Origin: Candidatus Thiodictyon syntrophicum
GTDB lineage: Bacteria > Pseudomonadota > Gammaproteobacteria > Chromatiales > Chromatiaceae
DNA: 64,000 bases
Reading direction: 5' to 3'
NCBI RefSeq assembly: GCF_002813775.1
Contig: NZ_CP020370.1
Coordinates: 4,303,501-4,367,500 of the forward strand
Below the pieces are notes generated by a model. That model saw only the letters and a list, made by a program, of their open reading frames with translations. It was not told the origin of the DNA and did no database searches. Shown here piece after piece: positions 50,067-58,622 of this stretch (the first letter of the stretch is position 1; the number at the start of each line of letters is the position of its first letter). Both the position numbers and the translations under genes were made by a program.

Positions 50067-51332
50067 ATGTCGCATCTGTTCGCACGTCTGCGCATTCGTG
50101 CGCTCGGCGTCGCGGCTCGCCTCGCGCCGGCGCCGACGCCGTTCATGCTGACGGGGCCGGGCTCATCGATCGAGCTCGCCCGATTGATCGCCGACCGCGG
50201 CGCTCGGTCCGTCCTCGTCGTGACCGACCAGGTGCTCGTGGAGCTCAAGGTCGTCGCCCCGGTGTTGAACGCGTTGAAGGCGGCCGGCCTCGCGGTGACG
50301 GTGTTCTCGGAGGTCGAGCCCGATCCGACCATCGCCATCGTCATGGCAGGGATCGAGCAGCTCCGGGCGTCGGGGGCGACAGCGGTGCTTGCGGTCGGTG
50401 GCGGCTCGCCGATCGACGCCGCGAAGGCCATGATCGCATGTCACGCGAGCGGTCGTCGTCCGCAGGACCTTGATGGCTACTTCAAGGTCCGCGCCCCCGT
50501 CGTGCCGTTCTTCGCGATTCCGACGACGGCGGGCAGCGGCTCGGAGGTGACGGTCGTTTCCGTCGTCTCCGATCCGGGGGCCGGGCGGAAATTCGCCATC
50601 GTCGACAACAAGCTCGTGCCGGCGGCGATTGCGCTCGATCCGAACCTCATGGTCGGCCTTCCGCCGCAGGTGACCGCGGCCACGGGCATGGACGCGCTCA
50701 CGCATGCGATCGAGTCCTACCTCTCGACGCTCGCAACACCGAAGACGCGAGCCCTGTCCGTGGCCGCGACGCGCGCGATCTTTCGCGATCTGCCCCGGGC
50801 TTGCGAGGACGGTCGCGACATCGCCGCCCGGCAGAGCCTTGCGGTCGCGTCCTGCCTCGCCGGTCTCGCCTTCACCAAAGCGAGCGTCGGCTATGTCCAC
50901 GCGATTGCCCACCAACTCGGTCCGCTCTATCACCTCCCGCACGGGTACCTGAACGCGATCTTGCTCCCGTACGTGCTCGACTTCTACGTGGATGGCGCCG
51001 CCTCGCGGATGTCGGAGTTCGCGCGTGCCTGCGGGCTCGGGCGGGACGGCGAAGACCCCCGGTCGCTCGCGACGAGTCTCATCGCCGCCATCCGACGGCT
51101 GAACGCGTCCATCGGCATCCCTACAGCGATCGAGCAGATCGCCGACGCCGACGTCCCCGCCATCGTGCAGCGTGCGCTGGCGGAGGCGCACGGGACCTAC
51201 CCGGTGCCGATATACCTGTCGGCCGCCGACTGCGCGACCATCGTGCGGCGCGCGGCTGGCCGAGTCATGGTCGCGGCGACGGAACATCGCTCACGCGCGA
51301 TCGGAGCAAGTCCCGAGAAGAAAGAGATCTAA
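50067..51332 (+). CDS. Iron-containing alcohol dehydrogenase
   Basis: 421 residues from ATG 50067. Cofactor-binding GGGSPIDAAKAM is near residue 112. PFFAIPTTAGSGSEVT and the metal-ligand region GMDALTHAIESYLS with GYVHAIAHQLGPLYHLPHG carry the His/Asp ligands of the Fe-ADH family. It reduces aldehydes or oxidises alcohols with NAD(P)H. The aldehyde dehydrogenase gene starts 4 nt after its stop, so the two act as an alcohol-aldehyde-acid route, substrate unknown. Confidence 0.87.
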   Translation: MSHLFARLRIRALGVAARLAPAPTPFMLTGPGSSIELARLIADRGARSVLVVTDQVLVELKVVAPVLNALKAAGLAVTVFSEVEPDPTIAIVMAGIEQLRASGATAVLAVGGGSPIDAAKAMIACHASGRRPQDLDGYFKVRAPVVPFFAIPTTAGSGSEVTVVSVVSDPGAGRKFAIVDNKLVPAAIALDPNLMVGLPPQVTAATGMDALTHAIESYLSTLATPKTRALSVAATRAIFRDLPRACEDGRDIAARQSLAVASCLAGLAFTKASVGYVHAIAHQLGPLYHLPHGYLNAILLPYVLDFYVDGAASRMSEFARACGLGRDGEDPRSLATSLIAAIRRLNASIGIPTAIEQIADADVPAIVQRALAEAHGTYPVPIYLSAADCATIVRRAAGRVMVAATEHRSRAIGASPEKKEI

Positions 51333-51335
51333 GCC

Positions 51336-52754
51336 ATGGAATCGTCTGCGCTCACCCTTGCCCAGTGCCTCGAACTGCAACGCGCCGCCCACCGGGCCAA
51401 TCCGTACCCTGACCTTGAGCAGCGCAAGGGCGACCTCGCGGCGCTGCACAGGTTCCTCAAAGAGAACGAGGCGGCGATCATCGAGGCCATCGACGCCGAC
51501 TTCGGCGTGCGACCGGCAACCGAGACACGCCTGAGCGAGCTCTTCCCGGTGCGCCAAGGCATCCGCGACACCATCGGGCATATCGCCAAATGGATGCGTC
51601 CGCAGCGCCGAGCGGTCGACCACCTCGCCTTCCCCGGCGCAAGTAACCGCGTCGTTCCCCAGCCTCTCGGGGTGGTGGGCGTGATGGTTCCCTGGAACTT
51701 CCCGATCTTTCTCTCGTTCGGTCCGCTCGTCGACATCCTTGCCGCCGGCAATCACGCCATGGTGAAGATGTCGGATCGATCCGTACACCTCGCGCGCCTC
51801 CTGATCGAGGTCTTCCCGCGCTACTTGCCGACCGGGAAGGTCGCGTTTTTCGAAGACCTTGGACGCGGCCCGGAGTTTTCGAAACTTCCGTTCGACCACC
51901 TGCTTTTCACCGGCTCGAGCGGCGTCGGGCGCGCTGTCATGGCGTCTGCGGCGGCGAACCTTTGTCCGGTTACCCTGGAGCTGGGCGGCAAGGCCCCGGC
52001 GGTGGTCGCGCCCGACTTTCCGCTCGCGACGGCCGCCGAGCGCATCCTCTGGGCCAAGTGCATGAACGCCGGCCAGGTGTGCGTGAACGTGGACTACCTG
52101 TTCCTGCCCGAAGCCAGCATCGAGGCATTCGTCGCGCATGCCAGGCGGCTCGTCGCCGAGCGCTTTCCCGACCTGAACGGCCCGGACTACACCACGATCA
52201 TCGATCAGCCGGCCTTTGATCGGCTGGTCGCGACGCTCGAGGACGCCAAGGCGCGCGGGGCGACCGTCATCAACCTGGCGCCGGACCAGCAGCCCGATGC
52301 CAGTCGCCGCAAGCTCGCCCCGCACATTGTGCTCGGGGTGAGCGACGAGATGACGATCATGAAGGAGGAGATCTTCGGGCCGCTCCTGCCGGTCAAGCCG
52401 TACCGCGAGGCCGAAGAGGTCATCGCTTACGTCAACGCTCACGACCGCCCGCTCGCGTTCTATCCGTTCACCAACGACAAGCGACTCGCCGAGCGGTACA
52501 TCACCGAGGTTCTCTCGGGCAGCGTCGGCGTCAATGAGGCCATCGTGCAGGTGGGGCAACACGACCTGCCGTTCGGCGGCGTCGGCGCGAGCGGCATGGG
52601 GCACTACCATGGCTATGAGGGCTTCCTGACCTTCTCGAAGCTCCGGCCGGTCTTTCGCCAGGCGCGCATCTCGTCGATCCAGGCGGTGCTGCAGCCGCCC
52701 TACGGAAGGCTCGCGAAGTTTGCCTTGGACTGGATGTTCCGATTGCGAGGCTAG
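51336..52754 (+). CDS. Coniferyl-aldehyde-type aldehyde dehydrogenase
   Basis: 472 residues from ATG 51336. Family blocks are VVGVMVPWNFPIFLSFGPLV, FTGSSGVGRAVM, catalytic Glu in LELGGKAPAVVAPD, catalytic Cys in MNAGQVCVNVDYLF, and KEEIFGPLLPVKPY. Overall pattern agrees with the coniferyl aldehyde dehydrogenase subfamily, which acts on aromatic and aliphatic aldehydes. It forms an operon with the preceding alcohol dehydrogenase. Confidence 0.87.
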   Translation: MESSALTLAQCLELQRAAHRANPYPDLEQRKGDLAALHRFLKENEAAIIEAIDADFGVRPATETRLSELFPVRQGIRDTIGHIAKWMRPQRRAVDHLAFPGASNRVVPQPLGVVGVMVPWNFPIFLSFGPLVDILAAGNHAMVKMSDRSVHLARLLIEVFPRYLPTGKVAFFEDLGRGPEFSKLPFDHLLFTGSSGVGRAVMASAAANLCPVTLELGGKAPAVVAPDFPLATAAERILWAKCMNAGQVCVNVDYLFLPEASIEAFVAHARRLVAERFPDLNGPDYTTIIDQPAFDRLVATLEDAKARGATVINLAPDQQPDASRRKLAPHIVLGVSDEMTIMKEEIFGPLLPVKPYREAEEVIAYVNAHDRPLAFYPFTNDKRLAERYITEVLSGSVGVNEAIVQVGQHDLPFGGVGASGMGHYHGYEGFLTFSKLRPVFRQARISSIQAVLQPPYGRLAKFALDWMFRLRG

Positions 52755-52846
52755 GCGCTGGGGGGGCGGCTCCATCTAATGGTGGAGACCGTCGTCAGCC
52801 AACGGGTCAGCGGCGAGGTCTTGCCGCAACTGTCGGCGTCAGGGCC

Positions 52847-53275
52847 TCACGATGCAGTCGTTGGGCAGATCCATCCTGTGACATTAACCAGCGATCGGTA
52901 GTCAGCCTCAAGATGCCTGGTGAAGATGGGCTCGTGGTGCGCAATGCGGTTGCGCAGGGTCCTCTTGGCTTGATCGATCCGATCGAGCGCCCCGGCATCC
53001 ATGCCGCAGGCAGGGTTATCGAACCAAGCCAATCCGTAGACACCGGTAAGCTGGCCATGCATGGCGTTGCGTAAAGCAACTTCGAGGCCCTGTAGGGGTC
53101 CGTAGAAGGCCGCGCTGACAGCCGTGTTCCAAGTGTAGAGCCGGACGGCTTGCTCGCGGTCCCCGCCTGCCGCGTTGACGTATGTCGCTAATCTTTGTCG
53201 GGAAAGAGAAGTCTCGAGCGCATCGAGCACGCCTCCTTCAAGGCCGAAAATCTTGACACTTGTGGGCTGCGCCAT
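52847..53275 (-). pseudogene. Internally deleted Abi-like (AbiD/F type) protein
   Basis: From ATG at 53275 the frame reads ALETSLSRQRLATYVNAAGG, LYTWNTAVSAAFYGPLQGLE, VALRNAMHGQLTGVYG, the start of Abi_2-like proteins. After ALDRIDQAKR it jumps to TLRNRIAHHEPIF, the conserved C-terminal HEPN-type block, with the roughly 60 residues between missing. Total 142 residues against the usual 220-240. It ends prematurely by frame change near the stop. It probably no longer works as an abortive-infection protein. Confidence 0.6.
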
Positions 53276-53532
53276 ATACTCTTTACCCGTAATCCCCGGA
53301 CCCGCCTCTGCTTCGGCATGCAACCGGGGCTCAGCTTTTTTTGGATGCCTGATTTTACAGGCTTTCGCCCGACCACGGCCCTGTCCGAGCGACATCCTGT
53401 CGCCAAGATCTACCCCCGGCTCCAGGAATCATCGTAGATCTGAACGTCCGCGGGTCGCGGACGCACCAACCCGGCATCCCCGACTCGGAGCATTTCTCCG
53501 ATGCACTCCTGGCCGCGCAATCACCCAGTTGA
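53276..53532. other. Intergenic region, no gene seen
   Basis: Upstream sequence of the Abi-like remnant. No supported frame. Confidence 0.45.
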
Positions 53533-53568
53533 GCGTGCACGGATGTATTAACCGTCATCCGTGCACGC
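53533..53568. repeat. 13-bp perfect hairpin
   Basis: GCGTGCACGGATG and CATCCGTGCACGC around a 10-nt loop (tattaaccgt). No T-run follows, so it may be a repeat element or protein site instead of a terminator. Confidence 0.5.
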
Positions 53569-53594
53569 GATCCTCACTTTGTCGGCGGCATTCG

Positions 53595-53675
53595 ATCACC
53601 CTGGCCCGGCGGATCGGCGAGAAGCTCCCTCTGGCACTCGCCATCGGAAAAGAAGCTGTCTACCGGGAGAACTAG
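53595..53675 (+). pseudogene. C-terminal remnant of an enoyl-CoA hydratase (crotonase) gene
   Basis: The frame ITLARRIGEKLPLALAIGKE, AVYREN then stop resembles the last helix region of crotonases (A-x-I-x-x-K-S-P-L-A-x-x-x-GK). Only about 26 residues are present, so identification is weak. Confidence 0.35.
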
Positions 53676-53717
53676 CGGAGCACCGACCTCGCAGATTGCT
53701 CAGGGATAGCGATTTCG

Positions 53718-53739
53718 TAGTACGCCCCCTATTTCCCTG
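53718..53739 (+). repeat. Short motif M, copy 2
   Basis: GTAGTACGCCCCCTATTTCC, in the region before the AAA_21 gene. Confidence 0.5.
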
Positions 53740-53897
53740 ACCGCAGACGCCAAGGACGAGACCGCATCGACGTTCTACTTTCACCACGGGTTCATCCCCC
53801 TGCCCGACTTGCCGATGACGCTGTTTCTGCCATTGGCGACGGTATCACCTTAGCTCGGCGCTCTCTCGCGTCGCTCGCTATTCCGCCGAAATATCCG

Positions 53898-53918
53898 TGG
53901 TGCGTCCCCTATTTCCTC
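53898..53918 (+). repeat. Short motif M, copy 3
   Basis: TGGTGCGTCCCCTATTTCCT, 70 nt before the AAA_21 ATG. Confidence 0.5.
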
Positions 53919-53987
53919 GAGGCCATCTCCGACGCCAAGACCACGTAAACTTGCGGAAATCCACCGCGGACGCCCCGGACAAAGCCG

Positions 53988-55136
53988 ATGCACCAACGCC
54001 CCGAGCCCCCCCCACTGCGACTGAGATCCGTTCAGGTTCGCAATTTCAAGGCGATCGCCAACAGCGGTTACGTCCGGCTTGGCCCAGTCACCGTCTTCGT
54101 GGGCCACAACGGGAGTGGAAAATCCAGTCTCATTGAGGCATTGGAGACCTACCAATCGATCGTGCTGGACGGCTTGGACACGGCCATGCAGCGCTGGCTG
54201 GGTATCGAGCACGTTCGCCACTTCGCAGCATCTCAGGACGAGCCGAAAGGGCAGTCGCGAGCGCTGATGTCGTTCGATCTCAATCTCGGGCCTGACGTGT
54301 TTGCGCCGAAGACGGGTACCTCTCTGCATATGGAGATCGAAAGCGACCCGGATGCGAGCCAGATCCGGATCTCCGAGGAGACCGCGAGACATGCCAACGG
54401 CAAGCTTTTCGACCGCTCCGGCGTGCGGGACCCCGGACGGTCGATTCTGACGTTCCCTGGAACCCAGGGACTCGAGAAGATCGCCAACCACATCCGCGAC
54501 TGGCAGTTTCTCAGCCTTCAACCGGAAAGGATGGGGCTTCCCGTGCCTCAGCGGCGCACGCCAGGGCGGGTCCGGCTAGCGAGGGACGGCAGCAATATCG
54601 CGGATTTTCTGCTCGATATTCAGCGTCGCGATCCGAGTGCGCTGGAGGGGATCGTTCAGGCGATCGGCTACGTCCTGCCCTACGCCTCGGACCTGCAGCC
54701 GCTGTTGACCTCGGAGATCGAGCGCAAGGCATACATCCAGCTATCCGAAGCCGGACACCCGGTTCCGGGCTGGATGCTCTCCACCGGCACATTGCGGGTC
54801 CTTGCGCTGCTCGCCCTCCTTCGCCATCCCGAGCCACCCCCGCTGATTCTCATCGAGGAGATCGAGAACGGACTGGATCCGCGCAGTATCCATATGCTGG
54901 TGGAAGAGATCCGGTCTGCGACCTTGGATGGCGCGACCCAGGTCGTGCTCACCACCCATTCGCCTTACCTTCTGGACTTGTTCGAGCTCCGGCATCTGGT
55001 ACTGGTCGCTCGCGACTCCAAGGGCGAACCGAGGTTTCATCGTCCCTCGGATGACGCGTCCCTGCGCGAGTGGTCGCAGGAGTTTGCGCCAGGACGCCTC
55101 TACACCATGGGGTCGCTGCACGAGGCGGTGAAGTGA
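53988..55136 (+). CDS. AAA_21-type ATPase of a two-gene system
   Basis: 382 residues from ATG 53988. Walker A is GHNGSGKSSLIEAL (residues about 38-50) after SVQVRNFKAIANSGYVRLGP. The ABC-signature region is around LSTGTLRVLALLALL, Walker B is PLILIEEIENGLDPRS near 285, and the His switch is VLTTHSPYLLDLFELR. It belongs to the OLD/RecF-like AAA_21 group. The DUF4276 gene overlaps its stop (GTGA). Such ATPase/DUF4276 pairs are common in defence islands, though a phage-defence role for this pair is inference. Confidence 0.8.
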   Translation: MHQRPEPPPLRLRSVQVRNFKAIANSGYVRLGPVTVFVGHNGSGKSSLIEALETYQSIVLDGLDTAMQRWLGIEHVRHFAASQDEPKGQSRALMSFDLNLGPDVFAPKTGTSLHMEIESDPDASQIRISEETARHANGKLFDRSGVRDPGRSILTFPGTQGLEKIANHIRDWQFLSLQPERMGLPVPQRRTPGRVRLARDGSNIADFLLDIQRRDPSALEGIVQAIGYVLPYASDLQPLLTSEIERKAYIQLSEAGHPVPGWMLSTGTLRVLALLALLRHPEPPPLILIEEIENGLDPRSIHMLVEEIRSATLDGATQVVLTTHSPYLLDLFELRHLVLVARDSKGEPRFHRPSDDASLREWSQEFAPGRLYTMGSLHEAVK

Positions 55137-55753
55137 CCGCCCCCTCGCTTGGCCTGATCCTCGAATGCGGTCCCCAGGGCGCCGACAAACAGGTCTGCGA
55201 ATACCTGATCGAGCGTATCAGGCCCGGGATGCGAGTGCGCAGCGAAACACTGGATAACAAAGCGAACCTCTTGCGAGACTCCGGAAAGGTCGCGGCCAGA
55301 TTGCTCAAGGACGGGTGCGAGTGCGTGCTGATCGTTTGGGACTTGCGCCCAGCCTGGCCGGATCGAACCGACAAACCTTGTCGGCACACCGAGCGTATCG
55401 AGCTCCTGAGCCTGCTGGCGGAGGCCGGCGTACCCGAGGATGCGCCGGTGTATCTGGTCTGTGTCGAGCAGGAGTTGGAAAGCTGGCTGCTTGCCAACGA
55501 AAGAGCGCTGAGCGCCTTCTTGTCTACCCCCGCTCATCCGTTCCCGGTACAGCGAGTCAGGAACCCGGATCGACATCCGCAACCGAAGGCCGAGGTCAAA
55601 GGGCTATTCAAACAGGCCAGAGGTTGGCTCTATAACGACACTGTTCACGCCATCCAGGTCCTGAAGAAAGTCCAGTTGGATTTTGGGCGCTTGCGGTGCT
55701 CCGAGAGCTTTTGCCGGTTTGAGAAGATGGTGTTGGCCTGTCGCGGTCGCTGA
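55133..55753 (+). CDS. DUF4276 protein, partner of the AAA ATPase
   Basis: 206 residues from GTG 55133, overlapping the ATPase stop. LILECGPQGADKQVCEYLIE and the strand VLIVWDLRPAWPDR with acidic end, then VYLVCVEQELESWLLANERA, agree with DUF4276, which has a TOPRIM-like arrangement (Glu in one motif, Asp pair in the next). It is probably the effector nuclease of the pair, or a regulatory partner. Confidence 0.7.
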   Translation: MTAPSLGLILECGPQGADKQVCEYLIERIRPGMRVRSETLDNKANLLRDSGKVAARLLKDGCECVLIVWDLRPAWPDRTDKPCRHTERIELLSLLAEAGVPEDAPVYLVCVEQELESWLLANERALSAFLSTPAHPFPVQRVRNPDRHPQPKAEVKGLFKQARGWLYNDTVHAIQVLKKVQLDFGRLRCSESFCRFEKMVLACRGR

Positions 55754-55951
55754 TACGGCGGCGATCGAGTAGACCTTCAAGAGTAGGAAAAGAGGCCAAG
55801 CTTGATCTATTAAATCCTCATCCGCCCGACGGATTCAGTTGAGCTTGGCCCCTTATTCATTCCAAGGGTCTGTCCCCGATCGGCTTTGTCCCTGATTGAC
55901 TTCTGATCGGCTCATTTCGCCCACTTATCCCTGGTACGCCCCTATTTTCCC
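55754..55951. other. Intergenic region with motif M, copy 4
   Basis: 198 nt; motif M at 55932-55951 directly abuts the ATG of the next gene (GGTACGCCCCTATTTTCCC then ATG). Confidence 0.5.
55932..55951 (+). repeat. Short motif M, copy 4
   Basis: TGGTACGCCCCTATTTTCCC, directly before the ATG at 55952. Confidence 0.55.
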
Positions 55952-56204
55952 ATGGCACTCCTTGTTACTCCGGATATTCTTCTTAATCAGCTGCGAAGGG
56001 ATTCCTTAGCTATTGCGAGTAGCTTTGACTCTTTATGTGGAGGCGATTTAGATGAAATAAGATCACTACTTGCCAAGGGTATGAAAATAGTTCTAAAAGC
56101 ACTTCATGATCCGGATGTGATCGAAAATGAGTTGCGCTGTTGGTCCGTCGAAATCTTGATAAATATCGCGAACTCGTTATCTGCCGCAGCTTATGTCTTA
56201 AGGG
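55952..56204 (+). pseudogene. 5' part of a small gene interrupted by ISAs1-type element
   Basis: Frame from ATG 55952 (MALLVTPDILLNQLRRDSLA, then CGGDLDEIRSLLAKGMKIVL) up to the target site, 84 residues. It is helical and AT-rich, unknown family. The 3' part resumes at 57510 after the insertion. Confidence 0.7.
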
Positions 56205-57499
56205 CAGGGCAATCGCATCACGCTACACTAATATTCGGAGAATCTGATACACGTGTTTTTGGCTTGGCATCCGGTGCTTCAAAAAGCAGCTTCGTCAAGT
56301 AGCGTTCATCCCAACCGGCCTTCAAGCGTTTGTTCTTGATGCCGAGCTTGGTGTTGTCGTTCTTCAGCCGCGTCAGCGCGATGTGGCGCAGTACGGCCAG
56401 GTTCTCGCGGGCGCCCGGTTCGCGCACGCGGCAGTCATCCTCGCGGAAGGCCACATCGAGACTCCAATGCAGATCGTTCTCCACGCCCCAGTGATCACGC
56501 ACGGCACGGGCGAAGCGGGCCACGTCGGTGGCGATACTGCCGATGTAGAAGCGAGTTTCGCGGGTGATCTTGCCAGCGACTTCGCGCTGCGACTCGACCA
56601 TGCCGATCATGTTCATGCCCTTCCACAGGGCGCTGCGCGGTACGCCGGAGAGATCACCCAAGGTCCGGTAGCGGCGGGTCTCCACCCGTCCATGGCCATG
56701 CTCGTGGGTTTCGTGCATCTGCGTGTCGACCCCCGCGTAATCCCGCGCGTCGGCATCGATAAACGCCTCCTCGACTTCGGTGGCCAGCGTGCCCTGGTTG
56801 CCCTTGAGCGCCAGCACGTAGTCGGCCCCCTGCTCGATGATCTGCTCGGCGATCTTGGTCTGACAGCCCATTGCATCAATGGTGACGATGCAGCCTTGGA
56901 GACGCAGCAACGCCAGCAACTGCGGGATCGCCGTGATCTCGTTGGACTTCGCGTCGGTGGCGACTTGCCCAAGGACGACGCGGTTGGCCGTCGCCCACGC
57001 GCTGACCACGTGCAGCGCGGCCAGACCCTTGGCCCGATCGTGGGAGCGGCGCAGCGTCTTGCCGTCGATGGCGATGATCTCGCCGGGGATCACTTCACGA
57101 ATCGACGCCACCCAAGCGCGAAAGCACGTCTCGAATGCTTCCGGCGCCAGCAACCCGAACACCCGCCCGAACGTGTCGTGGGCCGGGATGCCCTTGGGCA
57201 ACTCCAGAAACTGCGCAAACCACGGCCGTTTCGTGCGTCCGAACTGCGCGATGGCCACCCAGCCGTCCGCGCCGCAGAGCGTTGCCGCAATGGCGATGAC
57301 GATCATGTCGATCAGGTTGTGGTGGCGCTTGATCGGGCAGCGCGGGTCTTCCAGCGCGGAAAAATGCCCGGCCAGCGACCGATCCAGGGTTGTTTCGCAC
57401 ATCGTCGCCACTCCACAAGACAGAAAAGTCAGTGGATTGTCACGTGATCCTCGTGTTTCGTCTAACAGTAATTGCTAATTATCTGATGCGATTGCCCTG
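56205..57499 (-). mobile_element. ISAs1-type insertion sequence, complete
   Basis: 16-bp perfect terminal inverted repeats (CAGGGCAATCGCATCA) at 56205-56220 and 57484-57499. The flanks carry a 10-bp target duplication GTCTTAAGGG (56195-56204 and 57500-57509). Total 1295 bp with one transposase gene. Confidence 0.95.
56218..57411 (-). CDS. ISAs1 family transposase
   Basis: 397 residues from ATG at 57411; the stop codon lies inside the left inverted repeat. Hallmarks are HHNLIDMIVIAIAATLCGAD at the N-terminus, AIDGKTLRRSHDRAKGLAAL, VLALKGNQGTLATEV and WGVENDLHWSLDVAFREDDC with the catalytic acidic residues. Full length, probably active. Confidence 0.92.
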   Translation of the reverse strand: MATMCETTLDRSLAGHFSALEDPRCPIKRHHNLIDMIVIAIAATLCGADGWVAIAQFGRTKRPWFAQFLELPKGIPAHDTFGRVFGLLAPEAFETCFRAWVASIREVIPGEIIAIDGKTLRRSHDRAKGLAALHVVSAWATANRVVLGQVATDAKSNEITAIPQLLALLRLQGCIVTIDAMGCQTKIAEQIIEQGADYVLALKGNQGTLATEVEEAFIDADARDYAGVDTQMHETHEHGHGRVETRRYRTLGDLSGVPRSALWKGMNMIGMVESQREVAGKITRETRFYIGSIATDVARFARAVRDHWGVENDLHWSLDVAFREDDCRVREPGARENLAVLRHIALTRLKNDNTKLGIKNKRLKAGWDERYLTKLLFEAPDAKPKTRVSDSPNISVA

Positions 57500-57509
57500 G
57501 TCTTAAGGG

Positions 57510-57669
57510 CGGGCTACTGCTCACCCCAGGGGTTGTTCTTCGCAATGCGGTTGAAGCCATGGCGGTTACTCTTCACGGATTGCAACGCCCATCCGACCTG
57601 GGGAACATTAAAAGCGGAACATTTAATACGCCGTCAGCGGCCTTGATCATAAATCCGGCCAAGACCTAG
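57510..57669 (+). pseudogene. 3' part of the gene interrupted by ISAs1-type element
   Basis: After the target duplication a frame reads LLTPGVVLRNAVEAMAVTLH, GLQRPSDLGNIKSGTFNTPS and ends at TAG 57667. It is one base out of frame with the 5' part, so a further frameshift lies near the junction. The last 30 nt (GATCATAAATCCGGCC) also occur at 41737 and belong to a repeat. Confidence 0.45.
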
Positions 57670-57848
57670 CGTAGGGCTTGGTTAACCCCCACTGGAGAGC
57701 GGCAGGACCCGCGAAATTGTGTACCCTTGGAAGTGCAAACAAACCGAGGGAGAAGCACGATGTTCGAAGGTCCTGCCGGGATCGACTTTAGCGCAGACAT
57801 CGGGTCGACGCCATCGGGCGTGGTCCGGCGGTCGGCCGGCGGTGGGTC

Positions 57849-58382
57849 GTGAAGCACCGCTCGCGCCTGGAGCGAGCCGAACAGCGCGGGGCGGCCGTGG
57901 CCCGCTTGGCGACGGGGCAGCCGCAACGCCACGTCGCCGCCGAACTGGGCGTGGCGCGCAGCACCTTGCAGGACTGGTGCAAGCCGACCCCGGTCGGCGC
58001 GGCCCCGGCGGTGTTGGCAGCCTTCGTGGCGACCCCTGAGGGCGTGCAGTGGCTGCACCAAGTGGTGGTGGCGGCGCACTTCGTCATCACGCTGCACGGC
58101 GGTGCCGGGGTGCGGATGGTGTGTGAATTCTTGAAGTTGAGTGGGTTGTCGGCGTTCGTCGGCGCGAGCTATGGCACCCACCAGGCCCTCAATGCGGCCT
58201 TGGAGGAGATGGTGGTCGCCGTGGCGCGTGAGCAACGGGCGGCGTTGGCGGTGGGCATGCCGCACCGCGCGATCACGGCGTGCGAGGATGAGACCTTTCA
58301 TCCGCAGATTTTGTTGGTCATGTTGGAGCCGGTGTCGAACTTTCTGCTGCGCGAACAGTACGCCGCCGATCGCACGGCGGCC
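57849..58382 (+). pseudogene. 5' part of a DUF6399-type transposase gene cut by IS66
   Basis: From GTG 57849 (KHRSRLERAEQRGAAVARLA, helix-turn-helix GQPQRHVAAELGVARSTLQD) to the target site at 58375-58382, 178 residues. RAITACEDETFHPQILLVML carries acidic residues expected of a DDE core. The 3' part resumes at 61228. The joined protein would be about 560 residues. Confidence 0.7.
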
Positions 58383-58622
58383 GTGTCCTTCCGGCAAGGC
58401 TGCATGAATGCCGAGCGCGGTTCCGGTAGCGTGGGAGCCCCGCGTCATTGGCGAACCCAAGGCCCGCCGTTGTCGCTGTTGGCGGAGCGGGCGAGCCGCC
58501 AGTAGCAAGCTGGGATGACGTCTGCCTGCCCGTGCGCGCCCACGCCCCAGCGCGGTGACGGGTCGGGACCTTGGGCGGTGTGGGGAGGAGGCCCGCACGG
58601 GCGGCACGGGGCCGCCGCGGGA

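Larger units (their letters stand above)
53676..53987. other. Intergenic region with two copies of motif M
   Basis: 312 nt without a supported gene. Motif M (consensus close to TACGYCCCCTATTTYCC) occurs at 53718-53739 and 53898-53918, the second 70 nt before the AAA ATPase start. Confidence 0.5.
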
